Part shown: positions 1 to 6,213 of the stretch, in pieces
How the letters are laid out: each line of letters begins with the position of its first letter
Position numbering within the stretch: the stretch's first letter is position 1
Assembly (NCBI GenBank): GCA_014800105.1
Contig: JAAVGQ010000060.1
Coordinates: forward strand, 1 to 8,231
From: Bacteroidales bacterium
Lineage (GTDB): Bacteria; Bacteroidota; Bacteroidia; Bacteroidales; Muribaculaceae
Direction of reading: 5' to 3'
DNA: 8,231 bases
Position numbers and translations under genes: made by a program
Notes under the pieces: generated by a model
Told to the model about the DNA's origin: nothing
Database searches by the model: none
Seen by the model: only the letters and a program-made list of their open reading frames with translations

Positions 1-144
1 AGCAACCTGAACTCCGCCTTGACAGATGGCCTTGATTTGCTCGGCATACTGGCCTAATCTCACTGTATCGATACCATAGCCCTGAGCACCCATCAGTGAC
101 TCGCCGCTGAGTTTAAGCAGGACACGATTATATTTTGTTCTCAT
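1..144 (-). CDS. pyrH: UMP kinase (uridylate kinase), N-terminal 48 codons, cut by window edge
   Basis: This is the N-terminus of bacterial UMP kinase, which phosphorylates UMP to UDP in cytoplasmic pyrimidine nucleotide synthesis. The 48 visible residues begin MRTKYNRVLLKLSGESLMG. The LLKLSGE signature near residues 9-15 is the phosphate-binding start of the amino-acid-kinase fold, and the following GYGID matches the usual GFGID segment of PyrH. The ATG at 144 is the natural start: it lies just upstream of the conserved strand, as in other PyrH proteins, and a promoter sits 31 bases upstream of it. The gene continues beyond position 1, so roughly four fifths of the protein is missing. It lies downstream of the GTPase gene on the same strand, but its own promoter suggests at least partly independent expression. 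The family assignment is secure. Confidence 0.93.
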   Translation of the reverse strand, partial: MRTKYNRVLLKLSGESLMGAQGYGIDTVRLGQYAEQIKAICQGGVQVA

Positions 145-174
145 AATTTTTGAGCTTGTTTAATGGATTTTTTA

Positions 175-204
175 CAAAGATAGTCGTTATAGCCGAAAAG
201 CAAA
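175..204 (-). promoter_or_regulatory. Bacteroides-type promoter for pyrH
   Basis: Read leftward, TTTG (204-201) is followed after 18 bases by TATCTTTG (182-175). This matches the Bacteroidota primary sigma-factor pattern of a -33 TTTG and a -7 TAnnTTTG; the usual spacing is about 19-21, so this one is slightly short. Transcription would start near 165-170, giving a 5' leader of about 20-25 bases before the pyrH ATG at 144. The leader has no Shine-Dalgarno sequence and is AT-rich, as is usual in this phylum. The match is by eye. Confidence 0.6.
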
Positions 205-232
205 AACATTTACAGCGTTATGTCCCGTATAA

Positions 233-1501
233 TTAGAGAGAACCGTAGTGCAGACAGTGGTCAAGTTCCTTGACGAGAGCCTCCTTGTCAAGTTTCTGGC
301 CAATGAACACGAGCTTAATCATGCGGTCACCATATTTTTCATCCCAATCACGGCGCAATCCCGGCTCGCGTTCCATCATGGCGGCAAGCTCGTCAGCCGG
401 GGCTGTTGCATACCACAATCCTGCCTCAGTGAGCTTCTTCTGTACACCTGCCTGTTCAAACAGGTAAGACATGTCAGGATTATGCGCGAAATAAATCACC
501 CCCTTGGTACGGATTACATTAGAGGGCCACTTGGTTGCCACAAAGCGGTCAAACTTGTGAATATCCAGAGGTTGACGGCGATAGTAGACCATCGTCTGTA
601 TGCCATATTCCTCAGCCTCGCCCTCGCCGTGATGGTGATGGCAGTGACCGCAGGTGCAACCCTCGCCATGCTCGTGATGATGTTCATCGTCATGGTGGTG
701 TTCATGATGGTGGTGTTCATGCTCGTCATCGTCGTGATGATGTTCATGCTCGTGATGATGTTCATGCTCCTCTACAGGACGTTCTATTTCCTGAACCCAG
801 GTTGCCGACGTTGCAACTGACTCGAAGTCAAACGCTCCGGTACCCAGCAGCTGCTCGATATCAACATTAGCGTAGTCACACTCGATGATGCGTGCCTTGG
901 GCTGGATTGCACGGATAATAGTCTTTATGCGGCGGGCATCATCAGGTGAAACTTCTGAAATCTTGTTGAGTAGAATAACATTACAAAACTCAATCTGCTG
1001 AATGATAAGATTTTCAATATCCTCTTCAGCGATTTTGTGACGGTCCAGACGCTCGCCACAGCTGAATTCGCTCTGCATTCTCAGCGCGTCAACCACGGTC
1101 ACGATGCAGTCAAGACGGGGTACAACGCCGCCTGAGTACTCCGGCCCCATATTGGGTATCATGGTGATAGTCTGAGCAATAGGCTCAGGCTCGCAGATGC
1201 CGCTTGCCTCGATGACAATGTAGTCAAACTTGCCCGTGTTGGCAATCTCAGTGAGTTGCTCCACGAGATCCATTTTCAACGTGCAACAGATGCAACCATT
1301 CTGGAGCGCAACAAGGTCGTCATTACCTTGGCCGCCCACAATGCCACCTTTTTGAATGAGGTCAGCATCTATGTTGACTTCGCCTATATCGTTAACAATT
1401 ACAGCAAATTTTATCCCCCTCTCGTTATTAAGAATGTGATTGAGAAGGGTTGTCTTTCCGCTACCGAGGTAGCCCGTAAGAAGTAAAACAGGTATTTCCA
1501 T
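233..1501 (-). CDS. CobW/COG0523-family GTP-binding metallochaperone with His-rich loop
   Basis: This is a cytoplasmic GTPase of the CobW/YjiA/ZNG1 (COG0523) family, whose members insert or deliver metals, most often zinc, to client proteins. In its 422 residues the Walker A motif GYLGSGKTT lies at 10-18. The family-defining metal site CxCC is C70, C72, C73. The Walker B-like segment IVIEASG is near 95-101, and NKIS at 179-182 serves as the guanine-specificity NKxD-type motif. Residues 244-291 are a loop dominated by His, Glu and Asp, containing a Cys cluster (C282, C284, C287), followed by a CobW C-terminal domain at about 300-415. The loop makes the protein longer than minimal family members (about 320 residues). 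The ATG at 1501 directly precedes the first beta strand, so it is the only sensible start. It lies 12 bases after the FKBP gene, so the two are probably cotranscribed. The exact metal and client cannot be read from sequence; zinc is the likeliest. Members are often de-repressed when zinc is scarce, but I see no clear Zur site. Confidence 0.9.
   Translation of the reverse strand: MEIPVLLLTGYLGSGKTTLLNHILNNERGIKFAVIVNDIGEVNIDADLIQKGGIVGGQGNDDLVALQNGCICCTLKMDLVEQLTEIANTGKFDYIVIEASGICEPEPIAQTITMIPNMGPEYSGGVVPRLDCIVTVVDALRMQSEFSCGERLDRHKIAEEDIENLIIQQIEFCNVILLNKISEVSPDDARRIKTIIRAIQPKARIIECDYANVDIEQLLGTGAFDFESVATSATWVQEIERPVEEHEHHHEHEHHHDDDEHEHHHHEHHHDDEHHHEHGEGCTCGHCHHHHGEGEAEEYGIQTMVYYRRQPLDIHKFDRFVATKWPSNVIRTKGVIYFAHNPDMSYLFEQAGVQKKLTEAGLWYATAPADELAAMMEREPGLRRDWDEKYGDRMIKLVFIGQKLDKEALVKELDHCLHYGSL
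604..775 (-). repeat. Degenerate short tandem repeats encoding the His-rich loop
   Basis: This part of the GTPase gene is built from repeated His and Glu/Asp codons. It includes a perfect 18-base tandem duplication (733-750 and 751-768, unit CGTGATGATGTTCATGCT on the + strand) with shorter imperfect copies around it. All units are multiples of three, so copy-number changes keep the frame and only lengthen or shorten the metal-binding loop. It also creates spurious long ORFs on both strands. Confidence 0.75.
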
Positions 1502-1513
1502 TATTATGTGTGT

Positions 1514-1912
1514 TTATACAAATCCAAGCAATTCAATTTCAAAAATCAGCGTTGACCCGCCGGGGATACCGGGCTGAGAGAAACGGCCATAGCCCTGCTC
1601 TGCAGGAATATAGACCTCCCATTTGTCACCCACGTGCATCTTGGTGAGCGCTATGATCCAGCCCGGAATCAGGTCGCGTAACCTCATTGCCGGGGGAGTA
1701 CCACCTCGGCTGCTATCGAATTTCTTACCATTCATAGTGCGCCCGGTATAATGTACCGTTACGACACTGTTGCGGTTGGGAGTAGGACCGTCAGCCTTGC
1801 CGTTTTTCAGCACTTTGTAGCAGACACCCTTGTCAAGCTGGTGAACGCCCGGCTCGGATGCAATCTTCTGCAAGAACTCCCTGTTAGCGAGTATATAATC
1901 TTGTTTGGCCAT
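1514..1912 (-). CDS. FKBP-type peptidyl-prolyl cis-trans isomerase
   Basis: This is a single-domain FKBP, 132 residues, which catalyses cis-trans isomerisation of X-Pro peptide bonds to help protein folding. By alignment from memory to human FKBP12, the active-site pocket is present: Y55 in VHYTG, F65 and D66 in KKFDSS, the I82-P83-G84-W85 pocket segment, Y108 in EQGYG and F124 in LIFEIELL. Residues 1-30 form a short, probably helical N-terminal extension. It is much shorter than the dimerisation arm of FkpA/Mip proteins, and there is no signal peptide or lipobox, so I infer a cytoplasmic enzyme. The ATG at 1912 is followed by a continuous conserved frame. It is the first gene of a leftward pair with the CobW-like GTPase. 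No perfect Bacteroides promoter is visible upstream, though TTTG-containing AT-rich sequence occurs around 1996-2021. No SlyD-like metal-binding tail or insert-in-flap domain is present. Confidence 0.92.
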   Translation of the reverse strand: MAKQDYILANREFLQKIASEPGVHQLDKGVCYKVLKNGKADGPTPNRNSVVTVHYTGRTMNGKKFDSSRGGTPPAMRLRDLIPGWIIALTKMHVGDKWEVYIPAEQGYGRFSQPGIPGGSTLIFEIELLGFV

Positions 1913-1926
1913 GATTTATAAATCAC

Positions 1927-2211
1927 TTACGCCCGAGCCACAACCCCGGGCAACATTAATCTTACCACTAAAATACTCATTTTTCCCGACACCGTCAAAA
2001 CAATTTTCTTACAAATAACAAATTCTGCGTTCCGGTGTCCGGAGGACGCGACCCTACCCCCACACTCGTGGCCCGGTTCCTAGCTCCCCAACACGGCTCC
2101 GAAACTTCCCGATAAGTCTTCAAAGCTAACGTCCCTTCATTCATCCTCCCCGTCAGTCACGGCGTGACTGAATTTGCACAAACCCCCGCTTTCAGGAGCC
2201 CGCAGGGCGAC
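1927..2211 (-). pseudogene. Possible decayed ORF or dispersed-element remnant (leftward frame with two internal stops)
   Basis: On the minus strand one frame from 2211 to the TAA at 1927-1929 spans 95 codons with only two internal stops: a TGA after the segment VTDGEDE, and a TAG at 2082-2080. The last 50 codons are open (ECGGRVASSGHRNAEF and onward) and run to 15 bases before the FKBP start. No start codon fits an intact gene. The stop density alone is not below chance for this composition. I call it a possible remnant because the peptide seems familiar to me from short hypothetical proteins of this group, which is memory rather than proof. It overlaps the hairpin-rich segment and the likely FKBP promoter region. 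Confidence 0.25.
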
Positions 2212-2345
2212 TTAGCTGGGGATATACCCCTAATAACCAACCAATCAGCCTCGAGAGGCTGAACAAAACCTGCTTCCGTTCAGCACGGCATAACAATGAC
2301 CGCGCTCCATTGGAGCCTATGAGCATCCCGGCCATAGGCTGTTAA
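2020..2345. other. Hairpin-rich, GC-richer segment of the divergent intergenic region
   Basis: This is the unexplained core of the 655-base gap between the two divergent operons. Perfect inverted repeats are at 2031-2035/2039-2043 (5 bp, 3-base loop, extendable by 2027-2030/2046-2049 across a 2-base bulge) and 2153-2160/2164-2171 (8 bp, 3-base loop). Others are at 2218-2221/2227-2230 (4 bp), 2245-2251/2256-2262 (7 bp, 4-base loop), 2304-2308/2312-2316 (5 bp) and 2314-2321/2333-2340 (8 bp, 11-base loop). The last two overlap by three bases and cannot form together. It is richer in G+C than the flanks. I found no tRNA T-loop, tmRNA, SRP RNA or RNase P signature. It could be a structured RNA, a dispersed palindromic repeat or a dead mobile-element end. 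Confidence 0.45.
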
Positions 2346-2481
2346 CCACTTGTGCGGCAGAGCAGCGATGGTTCATCTCAACCACATGCAACATATAAGC
2401 GCGAAAGCCTGGGGACAGTGCTTTACAGATAGGTTTTTATAAAAATTTCAATAAGTGGAAATGGATTTAATAAAATTTTTG

Positions 2482-2489
2482 TATATTTG
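2482..2489 (+). promoter_or_regulatory. -7 element of probable glp operon promoter
   Basis: TATATTTG matches the Bacteroidota -7 consensus TAnnTTTG exactly and lies in an AT-rich tract 78 bases before the glpC start. No clean TTTG -33 element occurs about 20 bases upstream (near 2458-2462), which may mean a weak core promoter needing an activator. The sequence from 2441 to 2480 carries an AT inverted repeat, AAAAATTT (2441-2448) with AAATTTTT (2473-2480), that could be an operator or only composition. Transcription would begin near 2496. Confidence 0.5.
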
Positions 2490-2515
2490 CATAATATGGG
2501 GAACCCGATGTCATT

Positions 2516-2531
2516 AAAGGGCACCCTTTTT
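2516..2531 (+). terminator. Terminator-like hairpin in the glpC leader (possible attenuator)
   Basis: AAAGGG (2516-2521) is complementary to CCCTTT (2524-2529), and T's follow to 2531, then an A-rich run. Only about five pairs can form around a four-base loop, so the hairpin is weak. It lies between the predicted transcription start and the glpC start codon at 2568, where a conditional terminator would sit. It may equally be chance. Confidence 0.25.
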
Positions 2532-2567
2532 ATAAAAAAATAATACCAGTCATTATAGTCTGAATCA

Positions 2568-3815
2568 ATGAATAATTCAGAAAATACCAGTCCTCACAAT
2601 TTCGAGCAATGCGTCAAGTGCACAATATGCACTGTCTATTGCCCGGTTACCGCTGTAAACCGCGACTATCCCGGCCCCAAACAGGCCGGTCCTGACGGCG
2701 AGCGATATCGCCTGAAGGATAAACGCTTCTACAACGAGGCTCTCAAGTATTGCCTCAACTGCAAGCGTTGTGAGGTTGCCTGCCCTCAAGGCGTTCACAT
2801 TGGCGACATCATCCTGCAGGCTCGACTCAAATATAGCCACGGTAGCGCTAACCTGCGTGACCGCATGCTCGCTCACACTGACCTGATGGGAACCATCGGC
2901 ACGCGCCTGTCACCCACGGTCAACGGCATCTTGAAATTCACCCCGGTCAAGATTGCCATGGACTACATCCTGGGCATTGACCGTCACCGCACGTTTCCGT
3001 CTTACTCTCCCCGCCGTTTCGTAACCTGGTTCAGAAGGCATGCCGCTGAACGCCAGGAACGTTTCGACCGCCACGTTACCTATTTCCACGGGTGTTACGT
3101 CAACTATAATTTCCCGCGACTGGGCAAGGATCTTGTGAAACTCATGAACGCGTGCGGAATAGGCGTTAATCTCATGAAGAATGAGAAATGCTGTGGCGTT
3201 GCACGAATTGCCAACCGCCTCATCAAGCAGGCTACTGACGCTGCTAAGGTCAATCTTCAGGAAATACGCTCAGCCGTTGCCGGCGGAACTGAGGTAATCG
3301 CGACCTCATCAACCTGTGTGATGACGATGCGTGACGAGTACCCCAACATTCTCGGTCTTGACAATGCCGACGTGCGTGACCACATCATGACCGCCACCCG
3401 CTACCTTTACCGCCTCATCGAGAACGGGGAAATCAGGCTTGTGTTTAAGCCTGATTATCTGCGACGTATCGCCTACCATACTCCTTGCCACATGGGCAAG
3501 CTGGGATGGAGTGTCTACTCTACCCGCCTTTTGTCAATGATCCCGGGCGTAGAGCTTACAATTCTTGATTCTAACTGCTGCGGTATCGCGGGAACTTACG
3601 GTTTCAAGAAAGAAAACTACCGTAACTCCCAGGCAATGGGTAAACCGCTGTTTGACTCTATCGCGCTGGTTCACCCTGATTTTGTCGCAACCGACTGCGA
3701 GACCTGCAAGTGGCAGATTGAAATGTCAACTCCCTACAAGGTTTTCAACCCCATCTCAATTCTTGCCGACGCTCTCGACGTGGAAGCTACCCGCCGAGCC
3801 AACAATGTGAAATAA
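2568..3815 (+). CDS. glpC: Anaerobic glycerol-3-phosphate dehydrogenase subunit C, Fe-S electron-transfer protein
   Basis: GlpC is the iron-sulfur subunit that anchors the GlpAB dehydrogenase to the membrane and passes electrons from G3P oxidation to the quinone pool. The 415-residue protein is close in length to E. coli GlpC (396) and can be aligned with it throughout by eye. Two 4Fe-4S motifs lie at C15-C18-C21-C25P and C62-C65-C68-C72P. Two CCG modules follow, as in HdrB-like proteins: C176, C208-C209-G, C250, then C307, C337-C338-G and C377xxC380. The first module's single C250, without a CxxC, is also seen in E. coli GlpC, so it is a family trait. The highly conserved stretch CCGIAGTYGFKKENY starts at 337. 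The ATG at 2568 sits shortly before the first cluster, as in E. coli, with no Shine-Dalgarno sequence. Here it leads the operon, whereas in E. coli it is the last of glpABC. No transmembrane helix is evident, so membrane attachment would be peripheral, as proposed for the family. Confidence 0.95.
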   Translation: MNNSENTSPHNFEQCVKCTICTVYCPVTAVNRDYPGPKQAGPDGERYRLKDKRFYNEALKYCLNCKRCEVACPQGVHIGDIILQARLKYSHGSANLRDRMLAHTDLMGTIGTRLSPTVNGILKFTPVKIAMDYILGIDRHRTFPSYSPRRFVTWFRRHAAERQERFDRHVTYFHGCYVNYNFPRLGKDLVKLMNACGIGVNLMKNEKCCGVARIANRLIKQATDAAKVNLQEIRSAVAGGTEVIATSSTCVMTMRDEYPNILGLDNADVRDHIMTATRYLYRLIENGEIRLVFKPDYLRRIAYHTPCHMGKLGWSVYSTRLLSMIPGVELTILDSNCCGIAGTYGFKKENYRNSQAMGKPLFDSIALVHPDFVATDCETCKWQIEMSTPYKVFNPISILADALDVEATRRANNVK

Positions 3816-3840
3816 TCATCCCCTTAACATCCTGATAAAA

Positions 3841-5346
3841 ATGGATAGAACTGATAAAGTTGACAAAAATCCCTACAGCGCGCTGGGCGAGCACTGCTCA
3901 CGTTTCAAGTCCTGGCAGATGCGCACTCTCATCGTCACAATGATAGGATACTCGATATTCTATTTCGTGCGCAAAAACTTCTCAATCGCAATGCCCGGTC
4001 TCACGGCTGAGTACGGCATAAGCAACAAAAGCTTCGGCTGGATTATATTTGCCGGCTCGCTTGTCTACGGTTTTTCCCGCTTTATAAACGGTTACCTCGT
4101 TGACCGTGTGAAGGGGCGTATCGTAATGGGAATCGGCCTGTTACTGTGCGCGCTGAGCAATTTCGCGTTTGGGTTCGGCGCTGACTTCAGCTCGTGGATT
4201 ACCGGCCAGGAGAACGGCCCCCGCATGGTCGAGTTCCTCATCCTTATAATGGGTATCACTATCATTATCAACCAGTATTTCCAAGGCATGGGCTACCCGC
4301 CGTGTGCCCGCATCCTGCCCCACTGGATTCATCCCAGCGAGCTTGCAACCAAGATGTCAATATGGAACTGTTCCCACTCTATAGGCGCTGCCCTCGCAGT
4401 GGTTGTGTGTGGTTACATCATGGGTACTCTCGGTACTGACCTTTCAGCCAGTGCTTCAGTAAAGGAGGCGATTGCAAGTCACCTCTCGTCAAGCGGCGTG
4501 AGTGAAAGCGACCTCGCAACCCAGGTACTCGCCTACGCCTCTCACTACGGCGCATGGAAATGGTGTTTCTGGATTCCCGGCTGTATCGCTGTTGCCGCGG
4601 CAATCATGATATTCATTGACGTCAAGGATGACCCTCGCGAGGTTGGACTCCCCGAGCTTCCCGACACCGGGCTCGGTTCTTACGGCGAGACCCGCAGCGC
4701 CGCTGCCCGCAAGCGTTTTGAGGCAATCATGGTGTGGCGCAACCGCTGGGTGTGGACATTCTGCATCGCTAATCTTTTCGTCTACATCGTGCGCATGGGT
4801 ATACTCGACTGGGGTCCCAAATTCCTGAGCGAGAGCCGCAATCTCTCAATTGAGAGCGCCGGCTGGACGGTAGCCGCATTCGAAATCGCCGGTATCGTGG
4901 GCACGATTGTTGCCGGCTGGGTGACCGACCGTTTCTTTGACGGCAAGGGTCACAGAGTGTGTGTGTTCTGCATGCTCGGAGCAACGATTTTCATGACACT
5001 CTTCATGCTTCTGCCTGAGTCAGCCGGCATTACGGTTACCGCGCTTGTGCTCGTGGGAGCCGGCTTCTGCATCTATGGCCCTCAGGCACTTATCGGTATC
5101 GAGCTTGCCAACCAGGCCACCAAGGAAGCCTCAGCCCGCGCCAATGGTCTTGCAGGTATTCTCGGCTATCTGGGTGCCGGTCTCTCAGGTCTCCTCGTGG
5201 GCTACGTTGCCGACTGGTGTGGCTGGGGAGCGGTGTTCAAGACCATCCTCGTTGTAGCAATCATCGGTACTCTCATATTCCTCACTATGTGGAAAGCCCC
5301 CCGCGACGGCTATGAGCGTGCGTCTAAAATTAAATATGACAAATAA
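3841..5346 (+). CDS. glpT: GlpT-like organophosphate:phosphate antiporter (MFS, OPA family)
   Basis: This inner-membrane transporter probably exchanges external sn-glycerol-3-phosphate for internal phosphate. The pattern of 12 hydrophobic segments and the conserved blocks match E. coli GlpT. VRKNFSIAMP at 43-52 carries R44, equivalent to GlpT R45. FQGMGYPPCAR is at 147-157, and NCSHSIG at 176-182 carries H179, equivalent to H165. VRMGILDWGP at 317-326 carries R318, equivalent to R269. These arginines and the histidine bind the substrate phosphate in GlpT. The protein has 501 residues against 452 for GlpT, and most of the excess is a 35-40 residue Ser/Ala-rich insertion at about 198-236 between segments 5 and 6, expected on the periplasmic side. 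The start follows glpC by 25 bases, preceded by A-rich sequence. UhpT/UhpC-like hexose-phosphate transport is the alternative, but the operon argues for G3P. Confidence 0.88.
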   Translation: MDRTDKVDKNPYSALGEHCSRFKSWQMRTLIVTMIGYSIFYFVRKNFSIAMPGLTAEYGISNKSFGWIIFAGSLVYGFSRFINGYLVDRVKGRIVMGIGLLLCALSNFAFGFGADFSSWITGQENGPRMVEFLILIMGITIIINQYFQGMGYPPCARILPHWIHPSELATKMSIWNCSHSIGAALAVVVCGYIMGTLGTDLSASASVKEAIASHLSSSGVSESDLATQVLAYASHYGAWKWCFWIPGCIAVAAAIMIFIDVKDDPREVGLPELPDTGLGSYGETRSAAARKRFEAIMVWRNRWVWTFCIANLFVYIVRMGILDWGPKFLSESRNLSIESAGWTVAAFEIAGIVGTIVAGWVTDRFFDGKGHRVCVFCMLGATIFMTLFMLLPESAGITVTALVLVGAGFCIYGPQALIGIELANQATKEASARANGLAGILGYLGAGLSGLLVGYVADWCGWGAVFKTILVVAIIGTLIFLTMWKAPRDGYERASKIKYDK

Positions 5347-6209
5347 TGGAAAAACCTTATATCTCCCCCATTGCTGAAAGTGACCTCATGAAGGCGTGCG
5401 CCCGTATCAAGCACGTTGCGCTTGACATGGATGGAACCATCTACCTTGGAACCAAGCTTTTTGACTGGACTCCCGGTTTTCTTAAAACCTTGCGTGATGC
5501 CGGAATTTCCTATTCGTTCCTCACGAATAATCCCACACGCTCTATCAACGATTACGTTGCCAAGTTGCAGAAAATGGGAATAGACGCCACCCCTGAGGAA
5601 ATCTATACAACTGCTGTAGCCACAATCGATTATATCAAAATCAATTATCCTGAAGCCAAGCGATTGTTCGTCCTTGGAACTCCCAGCATGCTCAAGGAAT
5701 TTGAGGAGGCGGGCTTTGAGCTGACCGCTGACGATCCCAATGATCGCCCGGACATCCTCGTGGTCGCTTTTGACACCACGCTCACCTATGAAAGGTTGTG
5801 CCGTGCAGCATGGTGGGCCTCCCGTGGGCTCCCCTATATCGCTACAAATCCTGACCGCGTGTGCCCCACCGACCGGGAAATTATCCTCGTCGACTGCGGC
5901 TCCATGACTCAGTGCATAGCCCACGCCACCGGCCGTGAACCGGATATCGTTATAGGCAAGCCTAACCCTGACATGCTCAAGTGTATCATGGCCACACGCG
6001 GCCTCAAGCCTGAGGAAGTTGCAATGTGTGGCGACCGCATCTACACTGACGTTGCTACCGCCCGCAATGCCGGCTCACTCGGGGTGCTGGTTCTCTCAGG
6101 CGAGACTACTCTTGAAACCGCCATGGCATCAGACCCGATGCCTGACGTTACCGCACGCACTGTGGCTGATTTCGGTGAACTTCTCGTGAACAGCCGTAAA
6201 AAAGTATGA
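5346..6209 (+). CDS. HAD-superfamily subclass IIA phosphatase (NagD / glycerol-phosphate phosphatase type)
   Basis: This is a predicted cytoplasmic phosphomonoesterase of 287 residues. The HAD motifs are complete: DMDGT with nucleophile D27 and acid/base D29; motif II FLTNN with T60; motif III lysine K205 in IGKPNPDML; and motif IV acids D230 and D235 in CGDRIYTD. The roughly 140 residues between motifs II and III form a C2A-type cap, as in NagD, mammalian phosphoglycolate/G3P phosphatase, mycobacterial glycerol-phosphate phosphatase and Bacillus AraL. These relatives dephosphorylate different small substrates, so the sequence does not fix the substrate. The ATG overlaps the antiporter stop by one base (TAATG), and glpB starts 4 bases after its own stop, so it is firmly within the operon. 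A role on G3P, dihydroxyacetone phosphate or a damaged by-product is an inference from this context. Inactivation is unlikely, since all catalytic residues are intact. Confidence 0.88.
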   Translation: MEKPYISPIAESDLMKACARIKHVALDMDGTIYLGTKLFDWTPGFLKTLRDAGISYSFLTNNPTRSINDYVAKLQKMGIDATPEEIYTTAVATIDYIKINYPEAKRLFVLGTPSMLKEFEEAGFELTADDPNDRPDILVVAFDTTLTYERLCRAAWWASRGLPYIATNPDRVCPTDREIILVDCGSMTQCIAHATGREPDIVIGKPNPDMLKCIMATRGLKPEEVAMCGDRIYTDVATARNAGSLGVLVLSGETTLETAMASDPMPDVTARTVADFGELLVNSRKKV

Positions 6210-6213
6210 TTTT

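Noticed and set aside
514..765. 83-codon minus-strand frame reading MNIITSMNIITTM repeats
   Set aside because: This is an alternative frame of the same His-rich repeat. It is low-complexity and has no support outside the repeat.
733..768. Perfect 18-base tandem repeat considered as a CRISPR or integration site
   Set aside because: The copies are directly adjacent with no spacers, and they lie in frame inside a coding sequence for a His-rich loop.
248..820. 190-codon open frame on the + strand opposite the GTPase, rich in Met and Val
   Set aside because: It is an antisense shadow of the His/Glu repeat (GTG, ATG, TTC codons are the complements of His and Glu codons). The conserved GTPase on the other strand explains the region.
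2240..2270. 7-bp hairpin at 2245-2262 considered as an intrinsic terminator for either operon
   Set aside because: No T-tract follows on either strand, and both neighbouring operons point away from it, so no transcript should end here.
2369..2384. TGGTT-CATCTC-AACCA hairpin considered as a tRNA T-arm
   Set aside because: The loop lacks the TTCGA pattern, and no acceptor, D or anticodon arms or CCA end can be placed around it.
3055..3330. Lone C250 without CxxC in the first CCG module of GlpC considered as a lost cluster ligand
   Set aside because: E. coli GlpC shows the same arrangement in my memory of its sequence, so it is a family trait rather than a mutation.
5310..5924. 204-codon minus-strand frame opposite the HAD phosphatase
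   Set aside because: The sense strand encodes a protein with all HAD motifs and tight operon spacing. The antisense frame matches no family I recognise and would overlap it entirely.
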